From Stereum hirsutum FP-91666 SS1 (lineage: Eukaryota > Basidiomycota > Agaricomycetes > Russulales > Stereaceae), in assembly GCF_000264905.1 (NCBI RefSeq), contig NW_006763134.1:1125712-1189711 (forward strand): a stretch of DNA of 64,000 nt, read 5' to 3'. This document shows positions 39,433 to 50,700 of this stretch, piece by piece. The translations under genes and the position numbers were made by a program. The notes under the pieces were generated by a model, which worked only from the letters and a program-made list of their open reading frames with translations, did no database searches and was not told where the DNA came from. Position 1 is the first letter of the stretch. Every line of letters starts with the position of its first letter.

Positions 39433-40638
39433 ATGTCTGCTCTTCGTTGTGTTCGTCAAATCGCGGCATCGTCAAGCAGGACTCTCGCTGCTCGTTCAGC
39501 CATCTCCTCTGCTGTTCGACTTCCAGCTTTCGCGGGCGCGCGTATTGCTCTTCCCGCGACGCGCTCATTCTCTGTTTCTTTCCGGAGGTTTGCAGAGGGT
39601 GAGCGATTTTATCAAAGACTTCTTTGCTACCTGAACTTCTCCGCTCATCTTTCTGGTACGCTTAGCGGATATTGCTCTCTCTCAAAAGCTTGCGGAGGAA
39701 TTGCAATATGAAAAGGAGGCTGCCAGCGAGGGCGAGCCTGAATTCTTGACTGAATTCAAGAAGAGTGGTGTCTGGACCGTGCGTTCTTCTTCGTTTTCCT
39801 GATTAAATATTCGTCCGCTAACAAGTTTTCGCGTATCGTTCAGATTGAGGATACTGTTGGCAGCGACGAGATCACTCTCACTCGCAAGTACGGCAACGAG
39901 GAGTGAGTTTCTCTCACAGTATTTTGCTGGTCTTTTTATCTAATATTGTCATTTTATGAAGGATTCGTCTTATATTTTCCATCGCCGATATTCAAACTCC
40001 CGAGGAGAACGACTTCCCTGAGGAGGAGGCTGAGGGTGAGGAGGGAGCATCGTCGGAAGATACACTTGGTGCTACTTACCCTCTTCGCTGCTCCTTCTCT
40101 ATTTCCAAGGTACGTTTCTATCGTCTTATATACGCCGACTTCGTTTGTGCTCACTGTAATATCCCTTTCCTTCGGTATACTTTGACGTCGTCCTCTATTC
40201 GTATAGCCCACCTCGCCGGGCGCTCTCACCATCGATGCCATGTGCCAGGAGGGGCAGTTCATCGTGGACAACATTTCGTTCTACGGTGACAAGGCTTTGG
40301 CGACTGAGTTGACGGCTGAGGCTGACTGGAAACGAAGGGGGCTCTACATTGGCCCGCAAGTAAGTCGTGTCGACTCACTTTGTGTGTTTTCGCGCTGACA
40401 ATTTTGGTGGCTCGTTAGTTCGATACTTTGGATGTGAGTGTCCAGGACGAGTTCGACAAGTTCCTCGAGGAGCGCGGCATCAACGAGAGCCTCGCTTTCT
40501 TCGTCCCAGAGTACGCCGAGTTCAAGGAACAGAAGGTGCGTGATCTGTCTACTATCTTTTTCTCCCACTAACGCCTACCTGCGTCTCCAGGAGTATGTTC
40601 GCTGGCTCAACAATGTCAAGACTTTCATCGACGTTTGA
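39433..40638 (+). CDS. MAM33: mitochondrial p32-family protein (Mam33/C1QBP)
   Basis: This acidic mitochondrial-matrix protein forms doughnut-shaped trimers and supports mitochondrial translation and respiration. The N-terminus (MSALRCVRQIAASSSRTLAA, then ARIALPATRSFSVSFRR) is rich in Arg, Ser and Ala and is a classic import presequence. The mature part reads LAEELQYEKEAASEGEPEFL, GVWTIEDTVGSDEITLTRKY, RLIFSIADIQTPEE, a short acidic loop (EEEAEGEEGASSED), then the conserved C-terminus (VQDEFDKFLEERGINESLAF, EYAEFKEQKEYVRWLNNVKT). Its acidic loops and closing helix match the family, and the size is usual. Six or seven short introns. Confidence 0.93.
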
Positions 40639-41563
40639 AAGCAGCCCGCCCTCCCATCACATTCATCCCCCCTCACACCCTAAAATCACCTCCATGTGTC
40701 GCACGCTCTCCGTTACCGTCATCTGTATCTATAGCCGCATCATAATACCTACCATCGCTCTCCACTCAATATCTTCATGGTCATTAGATAATTCTACTAG
40801 CTCTGGCTCAGTTTCGCTATGCTATTGAGCACGGTTTACAGGTCTGCAACACCATAGTGCTCGTCTCTTCATACACCCGTTCATTTTTCAGAGTGACGAA
40901 GCACCTTAATTAGACCTCCATGTAGCATGCCTACCGAGGGGGAGAGGGATGAGTCGAGCGAAATGGTGGGCCACAATGATGTGGCTTGACACTGACGATT
41001 CTATGCTCTATGTCGTCTCTTTGTTTTTCGCTCATCAGTTCGCACATTCTATCTCTGATCTTTGATTCGTGGATGTACCTCGGCTTACAAGCAAACTATG
41101 GAAGTTCGGTGGGATTCGTACAAAGCTCAAGAACGAGGACTGACCAAGAAGACTGACTCAGCCCTTTCAACTCTCGGCTGGCACGACCACTATTTGCCGT
41201 CGTGGCAATTGCCAACATGCCACATCAGCACGGAACGAGACCGAACGTTCTGTCCTCTTCCTCCTTCCTTCTTTGAGAACTCCGCTGCGCTAGCATTGCC
41301 TTGCCCGAACGTTCTTGATCACCCCTGTGTGCTGACGAAGGTTCTCGGCGCAACTTGACGCGATTGCGCCGCCATGTAACGGTCTGGGACTAATCTTGCG
41401 ATGCGCTTGGTACACGTATCGGGCTTGTGCCAACCTGGCACCTTGCCGTATAAAGTCTCGTATGCTCTGCGCAGTCTTTGTTCTCTCCAAGCCCCCTTGT
41501 ACTCAGCTGCAGTTGCTCTTTGTCGCGCCTTCGAAGTCTAACACCCTTATATCTTGCTCACCA
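40639..41563. other. intergenic region
   Basis: This carries the MAM33 3' flank and the promoter of the Ser-rich gene, including TATAAAG at 41449-41455. No gene or repeat was recognised between 40850 and 41440. Confidence 0.4.
41449..41455 (+). promoter_or_regulatory. TATA box of the Ser-rich gene
   Basis: TATAAAG lies 109 bases before the ATG at 41564. This favours the MATIISSPSSS start over an upstream in-frame ATG at 41462, which would fall at or before the expected transcription start. Confidence 0.45.
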
Positions 41564-42371
41564 ATGGCGACTATCATCTCTTCGCCTTCCTCCTCCGTCT
41601 ACAACTCGAAGCACTTCCTTACCACTTCAGCCCACGACACGTATCCCACGTTCCATACTCGTCCAAATCAACAATCCATGCCTCACGCTCATAACGGGTT
41701 TTCGGCCTTTAGTCACGGCCATGGCTACGCTCGCTCGTCGTCGCTCGCCTCCTCCAGCACTTCGTGGCGTACTCGAGCAGCAGCGCCTGCTTTAGAGCCT
41801 GCACCTGCACCCATCCCACGTATCACACCATTCAAGCGAAGCCAGAAGGCATTTACATCAACCTCCAGGCATCGTCACTCAGCATCACAATCGTCTTCTT
41901 CTGACGAGTCGACTGCGTCGTGGAGGTCTTCTGACGCCTCGGCTTTGAACCACACTGCCACACACTCAGCATCTGTTCCCGCAGCGACTGCGTCAGGTGT
42001 GTGTTATCTCCTTACTCTAGCACCCATCACTCAATACACCGCATCCTGACAATACCCCTGAAAACGCATATACTGACAACAATCGCCTTGTCATCCTAGA
42101 ATCTGCACCCTCCTCAAGACCTGGGATATACTCTCTGTCAGAGCTGATGAGTCTGGAGGCATCACCTCTCGTGGGCCTGGATCCCGAAGCACAAGCCATT
42201 GTCGACGATTTCGTCGCACATCACATCTATAGACGTCCTCAAGGACGGTCTCAAAGGGGACGAAGGAATGGGAATGGTAGCGGTGGGGCGAGGCGTGCTG
42301 AGTCGGGATCGGGCAGGAGTTCTCCTCGGTCGTCGATGGACGCGGATTCGGAGGGAGATGAAAGCCATTGA
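41564..42371 (+). CDS. Ser-rich disordered protein with eIF4E-binding-like motif
   Basis: No family was recognised with certainty. Two exons (41564-41996 and 42100-42371) give 234 residues. Exon 1 is disordered and rich in Ser, His, Ala and Pro (SSPSSSVYNSK, SSSLASSSTSWRTR). Exon 2 holds the only ordered-looking piece, RPGIYSLSELMSLEASPLVG, followed by DPEAQAIVDDFVAHHIYRR, then an Arg/Gly tail (RSQRGRRNGNGSGGARR) and an acidic end. YSLSELM fits the YxxxxL-hydrophobic consensus of eIF4E-binding proteins. An RGG-like tail is also common in translation regulators. The role is inferred only. Confidence 0.65.
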
Positions 42372-42744
42372 GGTTTTCAACACAAGATTCTCCTTTTTCG
42401 TGGACATTTTCGTTCTTCTCACATCTCTTGTGAAATCTGTGCTTGTCTTCGTTTCGATCTTCAGACTTGATTACTCTACTGCTTTAGAAGGCTTTCTGTG
42501 ACTTACTTGACTATAATCCTTAGACCTATACTTCCTACAACTCCTTGTACTGCTACTTCTCACGACATCTTATGAGCTTCCTAAATCACTCGACCCGCTT
42601 TACTGCTCTTGGCTCTGGCGATAGTGGACTGTAACGTTGTGGCGGCGCTCGGGGTGGCGAGCGCGTCGATAATTTGCAATTGATTGTTTGCCACAACGTC
42701 CGGAATAAAAGCATATTCGTGTTCCTTCCTCTCGTCCGACCATC
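42372..42744. other. intergenic region
   Basis: This holds the 3' flank of the Ser-rich gene. AATAAAAG at about 42704 could serve as a TATA-like element for the small open frame that starts at 42745. Nothing else was seen. Confidence 0.35.
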
Positions 42745-42992
42745 ATGCCAGGTGCTACTCTCAGTACCGCTAGAGCTATTTTCCGACTTGCAAAGCATGC
42801 TCTGGAGGTACTGGAACTGAATTGTAATAATCATTTTGTTGATGAATATTTCAGATGGAGTATATACAACATACGCCACAGTCATACTCGGCAGGGGCAC
42901 CAGGCACACGACGAGATGCGCCACAGTGGGCAACATCGACACTTATCAGAGAATTTAACTGCTCATTTCTGTCACCAGTTTGGGAAGACTGA
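42745..42992 (+). CDS. possible small two-exon gene running into repeat copy A
   Basis: MPGATLSTARAIFRLAKHAL (exon 42745-42807) joins, through a 47-bp GTACTG...TTTCAG intron, to EYIQHTPQSYSAGAPGTRR and a stop at 42992, 66 residues in all. The second exon lies inside the direct repeat (it starts at 42858). The same coding frame is present in the other copy at 44358, where it is preceded by a different upstream sequence. It could be the start of a real gene truncated by the repeat, or chance. It is not recognised as a family. Confidence 0.3.
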
Positions 42993-43378
42993 GATATTGT
43001 TTAACAATTTTTTCGTTGTTGCGCCCGAAGAGTACCCACCGTTCGAGGATCCTCCCCTCCCTCGCTGCGCTCGGGGGGTCCCCCAAGCCGGATCCTCTCA
43101 GGTGGGCACACTAAAGACTCGTTCGGGCATTTTTTTATGTTCGGCCTCGCTAACGCTCGGGGGGAACCTAACCCTAACTGAACCTAACTGAACCTAACTA
43201 ACCTAACCAGAACCTAACCAGAACCTAACCAACCTAACCGGTGGATCGCACGCTCGATCCACCGAGATTTAATGCGAGAATAAACGAAAAAAGAATGTTT
43301 CTCTTGGGCGGGATAAGTCCTCGACAAGCAGACGCAGATGTGCCCAAAAACGGAAGGTTGGCGTAAGTTGTCCGTGCC
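42858..43378 (+). repeat. direct repeat copy A (521 bp)
   Basis: Nearly identical to copy B at 44358-44877; differences are an A/G substitution near 42977, a T/G difference and three single-base indels in homopolymers. It contains a short open frame, two nested palindromes (GAGGATCC/GGATCCTC at 43045-43097; GGTGGATCG/CGATCCACC at 43240-43263), two copies of CTCGCT..CGCTCGGGGGG, and a telomere-like CCTAAC tract at 43165-43239. It ends exactly at the N gap. Confidence 0.95.
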
Positions 43379-43488
43379 NNNNNNNNNNNNNNNNNNNNNN
43401 NNNNNNNNNNNNNNNNNNNNNNNNNNNNNNNNNNNNNNNNNNNNNNNNNNNNNNNNNNNNNNNNNNNNNNNNNNNNNNNNNNNNNNNN
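43379..43488. other. assembly gap (110 N)
   Basis: A run of 110 undetermined bases directly follows repeat copy A. The base count may not reflect true length. The join across it should not be trusted. Confidence 0.99.
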
Positions 43489-43502
43489 TGGCTCTATCCG
43501 AG

Positions 43503-44205
43503 CTAGCTCCCCCGTGGACGTTCGTCGCCCATCGCGTACGGATCGCAAGCGAGAGCTGGGGTTGGCGTTGAGTGAACTTGCTGAGTGTGCGTGGAGGGAC
43601 AAGTCACAAAGGAGGGCTGGGCGAAGTATCCACGTACACGGATGATATTTCCGGTTGACGCCATCCTAGAGACCTCTACATGTCCAAGGCACTCGGTGAA
43701 TGGTAAAGGAACATGTCGCTCCTTCGTTCCAACCTCTCCCTCAGCATAACCACATTTACTGATGAAACACCATCGGGTCTCTCTCGTCTCGCTTGATTCC
43801 CTCAAAACAAGCAGGTACGTACCATTGATACAGAACTCTATCATAGCGTTCATCAGTCTTTGACCCCCTCGATGACCAGGACCACCGCCTACTCCAACGA
43901 GCCTTGAGGTTGTCCAATGAGGCTGTATCGAGACCGCATCGAGCGAGAAGCGCTTTAGCTATCATCTGGTCCTTTGAGTCGGAGGCCTCAAAGCTGTGGT
44001 CTTCTAGCTGACCGTGCTGATGGATAGAGGAGATTTGTTTGCGCTGTGTTTCGGTTTGGACTAGATGCTCGATGGGGATTTCCGTCGCCAGCCAGTGTGC
44101 GTGCCCTTTTTTACTCTTCGTTCCCTGTGCCTCTGCAGGTGTATAGTTGACAAAGGTGGCTCCTCGCTTACTAGAAGCTGCCAAAGGCTTTGAAGGTGGA
44201 GTCAT
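43503..44205 (-). CDS. CxCG zinc-finger protein of repeat-associated basidiomycete family
   Basis: The start MTPPSKPLAASSKRGATF leads through GHAHWLATEIPIEHLV and WSRRWSWSSRGSKTDERYDR. An intron (43759-43822, GTACGT...CATCAG) joins RVLYQ to CKCGYAEGEVG, followed by HVPLPFTECLGHVEVSRM and NIIRVRGYF. This YQCxCG...FTxCLxHVEV...RxxGYF block is what I recall of a zinc-finger family, FAR1/GCM1-like, that is highly expanded in agaricomycetes and often sits in repeats. The usual GYFxHNxxC end is not seen; the sequence reads GYFAQPSFVTC, so a ligand His may be lost. The protein ends about 15 bases from the gap. Lies between the two direct repeats. Confidence 0.55.
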
Positions 44206-44357
44206 TGTGGTTGTATCAGGGTAGGATAGATGGGCAAAACGAGTGGGAGTGCTGAATGCTGAAGCCGAAAAGTACGAGTACACCCGCCCATATGTCTTGG
44301 CTTGACTCGATAAATTTGAAACTCTTCAGTACTAGTGGTCCTGCCTCACAGTTTCAT

Positions 44358-44877
44358 GAGTATATACAACATACGCCACAGTCATACTCGGCAGGGGCAC
44401 CAGGCACACGACGAGATGCGCCACAGTGGGCAACATCGACACTTATCAGAGAATTTAACTGCTCATTTCTGTCACCGGTTTGGGAAGACTGAGATATTGT
44501 TTAACAATGTTTTTCGTTGTTGCGCCCGAAGAGTACCCACCGTTCGAGGATCCTCCCCTCCCTCGCTGCGCTCGGGGGGTCCCCCAAGCCGGATCCTCTC
44601 AGGTGGGCACACTAAAGACTCGTTCGGGCATTTTTTTATGTTCGGCCTCGCTAACGCTCGGGGGGAACCTAACCCTAACTGAACCTAACTGAACCTAACT
44701 AACCTAACCAGAACCTAACCAGAACCTAACCAACCTAACCGGTGGATCGCACGCTCGATCCACCGAGATTTAATGCGAGAATAAACGAAAAAAGAATGTT
44801 TCTCTTGGGCGGGATAAGTCCTCGACAAGCAGACGCAGATGTGCCCAAAACGGAAGGTGGCGTAAGTTGTCCGTGCC
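44358..44877 (+). repeat. direct repeat copy B (520 bp)
   Basis: The partner of copy A, starting exactly 1,500 bases later, in the same orientation. It carries the same palindromes and telomere-like tract (44666-44740). Unlike copy A, its right end continues into unique sequence (TGGCGAGTGTGGG). The upstream frame reads SQFHEYIQHTPQ, different from copy A. Confidence 0.95.
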
Positions 44878-45344
44878 TGGCGAGTGTGGGTATGGCGTAT
44901 TTTGTCAACCCTCTTTCAGATGCCCTGCAAATGCCCAGAGAATTACTGATCCACGTCGACTGTGTTGCTCGCTAATCGCATGGTCTCCCGCACCACGACC
45001 TCAAAAACCCTCTTCTTCCCTCTGGTAGAATAGCAAGAGCTTTTTTACCGTTTCATCGTCTGGATTCTATGACGTCGTCCCTACGCCTTCGACTTTGAAA
45101 CCGCTGGTCCAGTATGGTTTCATATTCTGCTGCCTCTCCGCTCGCTGCTTTGCGCAAGTTTCAGACATGGCCCGATAGCATATAAAAGACCTATGGGTGC
45201 GAGCAGGCTTCTCCACACTGACATCTCATTCCGAGCTATACCAAGCCGAATTGTGCTGCTCTCTTATATCTCTGTGCTCAGGCCTGGCGCCACACTCTGC
45301 GATAGCTTCACTCGATCTTCATTTATCAGTGCACTTCCTTCGAT
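44878..45344. other. intergenic region with PRM10 promoter
   Basis: This is the promoter region of the PRM10-like gene, with TATAAAAG at 45181-45188 and a pyrimidine-rich leader. Nothing else was recognised. Confidence 0.45.
45181..45188 (+). promoter_or_regulatory. TATA box of the PRM10-like gene
   Basis: TATAAAAG lies 157-164 bases before the start codon at 45345, with CA-rich start-site-like sequence about 30 bases downstream of it. Confidence 0.5.
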
Positions 45345-47490
45345 ATGCCATCCCAAGCCTCAGCGGAGCCGACATTCACCGATCCTTTCAGCCAACCGAC
45401 CACGCCGGTCGTAGGCTTTAACAGTGCATCGTCTGCCCCACCAGACGACTCCCGTCGCGGTTCCGACGATAGCGACAAAACCCTCTACGACGCGGACGCT
45501 CTTTACGATAAATCCAATGGCGTACTCACCAAACGCCGTGAGTCCGGTGTTAAGCCACCTCAACCGGCTGGGAGCAGTGCCTTCTTCTCTATCGAACCCG
45601 ACGACCCGAGGCTCCAGTTCCCTGTTGAGCAGCTCATAAAGGATATCGATGAGGAGTTCATGAAAGAGGATAAGGAATTGCATCGTTTGAACAAAATGAC
45701 CGGCAGGCAGAGGATGAAGGAATCGCTGAAGCTCAAAATTGTGAAACATATTACTTGTACGCTCTCCTTCTTGCTCTCATCTCACCCGGTAACATCTCAT
45801 CTTACAATGCATTAGCCCATATCCATCGTCAGCGATTCCTCATGAAGCTCGCCAAAGCCTTGCTCAAATTTGGGTGCCCCACTCACGCCGCTATGGCTCT
45901 TCTTCACGATGCCGCCAATATTCTCAAAGTCCAAGTATCTTTCGTTACGCTTCCCAACACGATCATCGCATCCTTCGGTAATTGCGAAGAGATGACTTCC
46001 GAGATCGAGATGCTCAGTGGAGGTGGCGGCCTTGACCTCGGCCGCCTGCCAATGGTCCGCGTTGTCTATTACAATGTCGTTCACGACATCATCAGCGCGA
46101 AGGACGCTATTGACTGTCTCGACCAACTCATGGACGGCAAACCTATCCACGGCAAGCTCACGAAGTGCTTCTTCGCCTTCATGCTCTCCGCCCTCATCTG
46201 CGTGATGTCTTTCGGAGGGTCGTTTGTCGATATGTGGATCGCGGGCCTCGGATCAGCTACATTCTCAGCCGTCCGCTTGTTTGTGATACCCAAGGTCCAC
46301 ATGGGCTACGCTAGCGCGTACGAGTGAGTGTTTCTATCCTTTGTGCTAGCTTGGATAGTGGCCCTTACTATTGCTCGTAACAGAATCTCGATGACTATCG
46401 CTATTTCCTTCGTTTCCCGAGGTTTGAGCAGCATCAGAAGCGAGGTGTTCTGTTACAATGCGATCTCGTCCGCCGGCATCGTCTCCATCCTCCCCGGTTT
46501 CTTAATTCGTACGTCTAATTATATCATCTCTGTCCGAGTACGACCTCACTCAAATATGTCTTATAGTGACCAGTTCGCTCGAGCTAGCCTCGAAGAACAT
46601 TCTCTGTGGTGCCGCCAAGATGATTTACGTCCTCGTCTTCGTCCTCTTCATCACATTCGGCCTTCAACTCGGATCCGATCTCTATCTCCTTCTGGACCGC
46701 GGGGCCCGTCACAAATTCGCTGAAGTCGCTGCTACCTACCTGAACCCTGTCCTCTACGTCGGGTCCTTCGTTTCGGATTCAATGAAGCTCGACGGCACCC
46801 CGATCTACGTCGGCACCTTCCAATTTCAGTCTCCTGCCATCCAACCGAAGGACATGCTTGTCGGCTGCCATCGACCGGCGGACTTCCCTTGGTACAAGCA
46901 ACCTTTCGCATGGTGGTCTCTATTCTTCCTCGTCCCACTGTATACTCTCCTGAGCTCCATGGCGAACATGCAACCGGTCTTCAAGAGGACTCGCCAACAA
47001 AAGCGATACGCGGGCGCGGACGGCAAGTGGCAGACCACGACTGTCGAGCGTTGGACGTTGAGCGCCGACTTGGTGGTTATGGTGATGATTGCGATCTTGT
47101 CGTACACCTGTAACAAGATCGCGAAGATGTACATCTTCAACCAGTCGGATGTCGTTGCTGCTATCGGGGCCTTCACGGTGGGCGTGATGGGGAACACGTA
47201 TCAGCGCTTGGCTGGCGGGACGGCGTTCACGTATATGGTCACTGGGGTCTGTTTCTTGGTTCCTGTGAGTTCACCGTCTCTCGCTGCTTGTCCTTCGTCG
47301 ACTAATGATTTCCTTTGCCTGTTTTCAGTCGAGTTTCTCTCAGACTGGAGATAACTTCTCCGGGGATATCATTGATATTGGAACGGCCATGATCAGGATT
47401 AGTGTTGGTATTTCGGTTGGGCTGTTGATGGCGCGGTTCATTGTGTGCACGTTTGGGAAGCAGATGCGGAGTGGTAGTCTCACTTTTTGA
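45345..47490 (+). CDS. PRM10: Prm10-like ThrE/DUF1212 membrane protein
   Basis: This polytopic membrane protein of the ThrE superfamily includes yeast pheromone-regulated Prm10; bacterial relatives export threonine and serine. A disordered Ser/Asp-rich N-terminus (MPSQASAEPTFTDPFSQPTT) leads to RQRFLMKLAKALLKFGCPTH, the hallmark start of the ThrE domain, with FVTLPNTIIASFGN and YYNVVHDIISAKDA. TM helices follow: CFFAFMLSALICVMSFGGSF, MTIAISFVSRGL, MIYVLVFVLFITFGLQLGS, FAWWSLFFLVPLYTLLSSM, DLVVMVMIAILSY, AIGAFTVGVMGNTYQRLAGG and a C-terminal helix with GISVGLLMARFIVC. About 620 residues with five introns. The transported substrate is unknown in fungi. Confidence 0.9.
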
Positions 47491-47799
47491 TTTCTGATGT
47501 TCAGCGCTCGATATCTGCAAAATATACATTCCTTCAACTTCAAGCTTACCTCTTTCATGGAGATTTTGACTGAACACACCTTGTCATTCAATAAGACTCG
47601 CAAACGCTCAGGCTCGTCGCTGTATTTGGGTGCGACGGGCCACAAAACGCCACACCGAGCGCCGAACCAGCGGTCCGTTCCCACCGGCATTGCTGCATCG
47701 AGGTGCTTCAGTGTGCGCGACCATGGCGATCCCGCACTACCACTTGTACTTGGACTGCATCTATCCTACACCTTGAGCTCTACATGAACCTGTAACGAA
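47491..47799. other. intergenic region
   Basis: This 309-base spacer between PRM10 and ATG11 must hold both the PRM10 3' end and the ATG11 promoter. No distinct element was recognised. Confidence 0.4.
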
Positions 47800-50700
47800 A
47801 TGCTTCAAATATGTCGAGCAGAAGACGGCACAGTCCTTCAGGTACTGTTATTAGAGATATTGTCATGGCAGTTCCATTCATGACCTCTTACAGGTTAATG
47901 CCTCGCTGTGGGACATTGAACAGTGCGTGTAATGAACGCGTCGCGTGCCCTCATGCCTGACTTTGCTTTGATATAGACTGGGCAGTCTGGAACTTTTCTT
48001 GCAACAGGAGACAGGAGTAGATCAAGACGCTGTTGTAGCATATCTCTCGGACGGGAGGCTCTTGAGGAGTGACAACGTCAGAGAACTGGCTGGAGCGGCT
48101 GACCAGGTGCGTATTGTGAGAACATCTGGACCCTTCGCCACCGATTCTGACATCTCCAAAGTCTATATTTGTTTTCAATAAGTATTATCTTGATGAAGAC
48201 CTGGATGAAGTTCTCCGTTCATTGAAGGTGGACCCGCCTCTGGAACCACCAATAGAGGGTAGGACATCTCCCTTCGTCACACAAATACCCCTGAGCAGTA
48301 TTCAACTCGATGCCCCAGATCCTGTAGACGCCACCCCTCCTATTCGACTATCTCAATTAGGTGCTTCCTACCTTCGCGCGGCTCTCACACATCAGCAGAC
48401 AATAAATCAATTAGTCCCAACTCTACATTATCAATATGCTGCCCTTCGAATAGCTCTCAGCCATCTCGACCACAACATCCTGACTATATCCGGAACCTTT
48501 GATGCCATAGCTATGAATGCTCAGCGTGAACTGGATAAACAGTCAACTTTGCTGGCTGGCGTCGATGCGGACCTCGAAATGATCAATCGTGTGTCAGTGC
48601 ATAGAGACTTCGTTAGTCTGTCGGTCAGAAGGGCTATGGATGCAGGTGAACGGGGACGAACATTGGGTGACTACGTCTCAAAAGAAAAGATGAGACAGGT
48701 CGCGGAGGCGTGCTCAAGGAGTCATGGTGAGTGCTGCTCTTCAAGATCCTAATGCAATGGTTAGAAATGATGAAATGAAGACGATTTGAAGGAGCGATAC
48801 CAGAATGCTAATGGCACCATGCAAAATCTCACGAACGGGGCGGCTGAGGTCAGAGATGTTCTGGCGGATACTCGGTTAGCATATCCAGTATTCTTCTAAT
48901 GTCTGTGTTGTCTTATATGTCGCCTTAGACTCATTGATGCTGCTGAAACAGTGGCTCAACGCTCACGAGAGGCATATGATAAGATGGCGGAGGATGTGGC
49001 AGCTCTTGAAAGTGAGTTCATCCTCGCTCACACGCTTACTTACTCGACTCACTCTATACAGGACCAGTGACTGACTCCGATGGAGTGCTCCAAGGTAGGC
49101 TGCGTCCTCTTACATGTTCACAATCCCCTCAAACATTATTTTAGAGCTCCGCCAACTGGATGCCGATATACGCGAGTGCTTTTCTTCTGTGGCCGAGTTG
49201 AAGGTACGATTTTCGTGCAGCAGGCTTACGGTATGCTGAACGTGTGGCCCCATCTCAGAACGCACTCACCGAGCAATGCCTACGAGCGCTTCGGCAGATC
49301 AGCGTCCTGAACAAAGACCTCGTCCATCTCACATCGTCACTTGCTTCTCTACAGGCAAGTACCCGTGCAAAAACCAGCTTCCCACACATTCAGCGCCTGC
49401 ACAATATGATACACGCATATGGTGCTACAGTCATTGAAGTTGTGCGGCGGAAGGAGTTCAGTGAGTTGTCATGCTACGACCTACTAGTTTCCTTAGTCCT
49501 GATGTGCAATGCAGCGAGATTCTTTTATCAGCGAGCCCAGACGATTCTGGAGGTCATGGCCAAACTCTCGTGAGTATATCGGCCGTCATATATTAGGTTT
49601 GTCAGAAGCTGATGTACTCGAGGTTATTCAGATCTTCGGAGAAAAAGCGACGACAGCTCTATCGCGGGGAGGTTCAAGGCCAGCTGCCTTTCGAGACTAG
49701 AGCGATGGGCGAAGTGGTACCCGCTATTGATTTCTCTCCCACGGGAGGTGGCGACCTCGAAAATGGCTATTCTCTGGAGAGAGATGATGTCGAAAGTATG
49801 GCTTCCGATATGTCGGTCGTGTCTCCTATTCTGATGTAAAGTCTGAATATAGACATGATGCGGGTCATGGATGAACTTGAGCAGTATGCTCGTTCTCTAG
49901 ATGACGAAGACGTCGCTCTAAATATCATCCGTGAAACGAAGGCCAGCTTGGAGAAGTTGGTCGTGAAGATGGATGGCCTGGAGACAAATTTCGATCGAAT
50001 AGCTGAGCGTTCCCGTACGTTTCTCTCAGAATTCCCTGGGTACTGTAGCTCTGACCACTCCTTTTCTATCAGTTATATCATCTTCGAGGCTAGCATTATC
50101 ACGGCGACGTTGTGGGTATGACCTCTATACAGGCTTTTCAACTACGCTAACGTTGACATTCGCGTTTTAAGCTTCGGAAGTAGATGGCCAAGCCTACCAA
50201 GAACTTCTTGATCGTCTGCGAGTAACCCAACAAGCGAAGAACGAGCAGGAAGCTTCATTCAACACCGAACGCGCATCGATGCAGTCCGAGATTGCACGAT
50301 TGAAAGCCCAGCTCAGTGAAGTTGACAACACTTCATCCGGCGAACAAGAACGTGCAGACCAGCTGGAGAGGGAGCTACATCATGCTCGCGGGCAGGTGGA
50401 GAGTGAAGCTGCTGGACGACGAATAATCGACGAGCGTCATCAACAACTTTTGTCGGAGGTGGCGTCACAAAAGCAAGAGCTGAGTAAGGCTTTGGCGGAG
50501 GCTACAAGTCAGACGAAGGCAGCGGAGATTCTGAGGCAGCAGCTTGCGCAGGCGAAGGCTGAATTCATCGAAGTCAAAGCGCTAGAGGCACGTAACGAGG
50601 AAAGGACGACCGCGCTGCTCAACGACCAAGCACAGAACTTGAAGCGTCTCGAGGATGCTCGATCGAGAGGGGAAGATCTGGAGGCGCAGATCCAAGCTGT

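Noticed and set aside
42858..44877. LTR retrotransposon with 520-bp LTRs
   Set aside because: The repeats lack TG...CA ends, and no gag-pol, primer-binding site or polypurine tract is visible between them.
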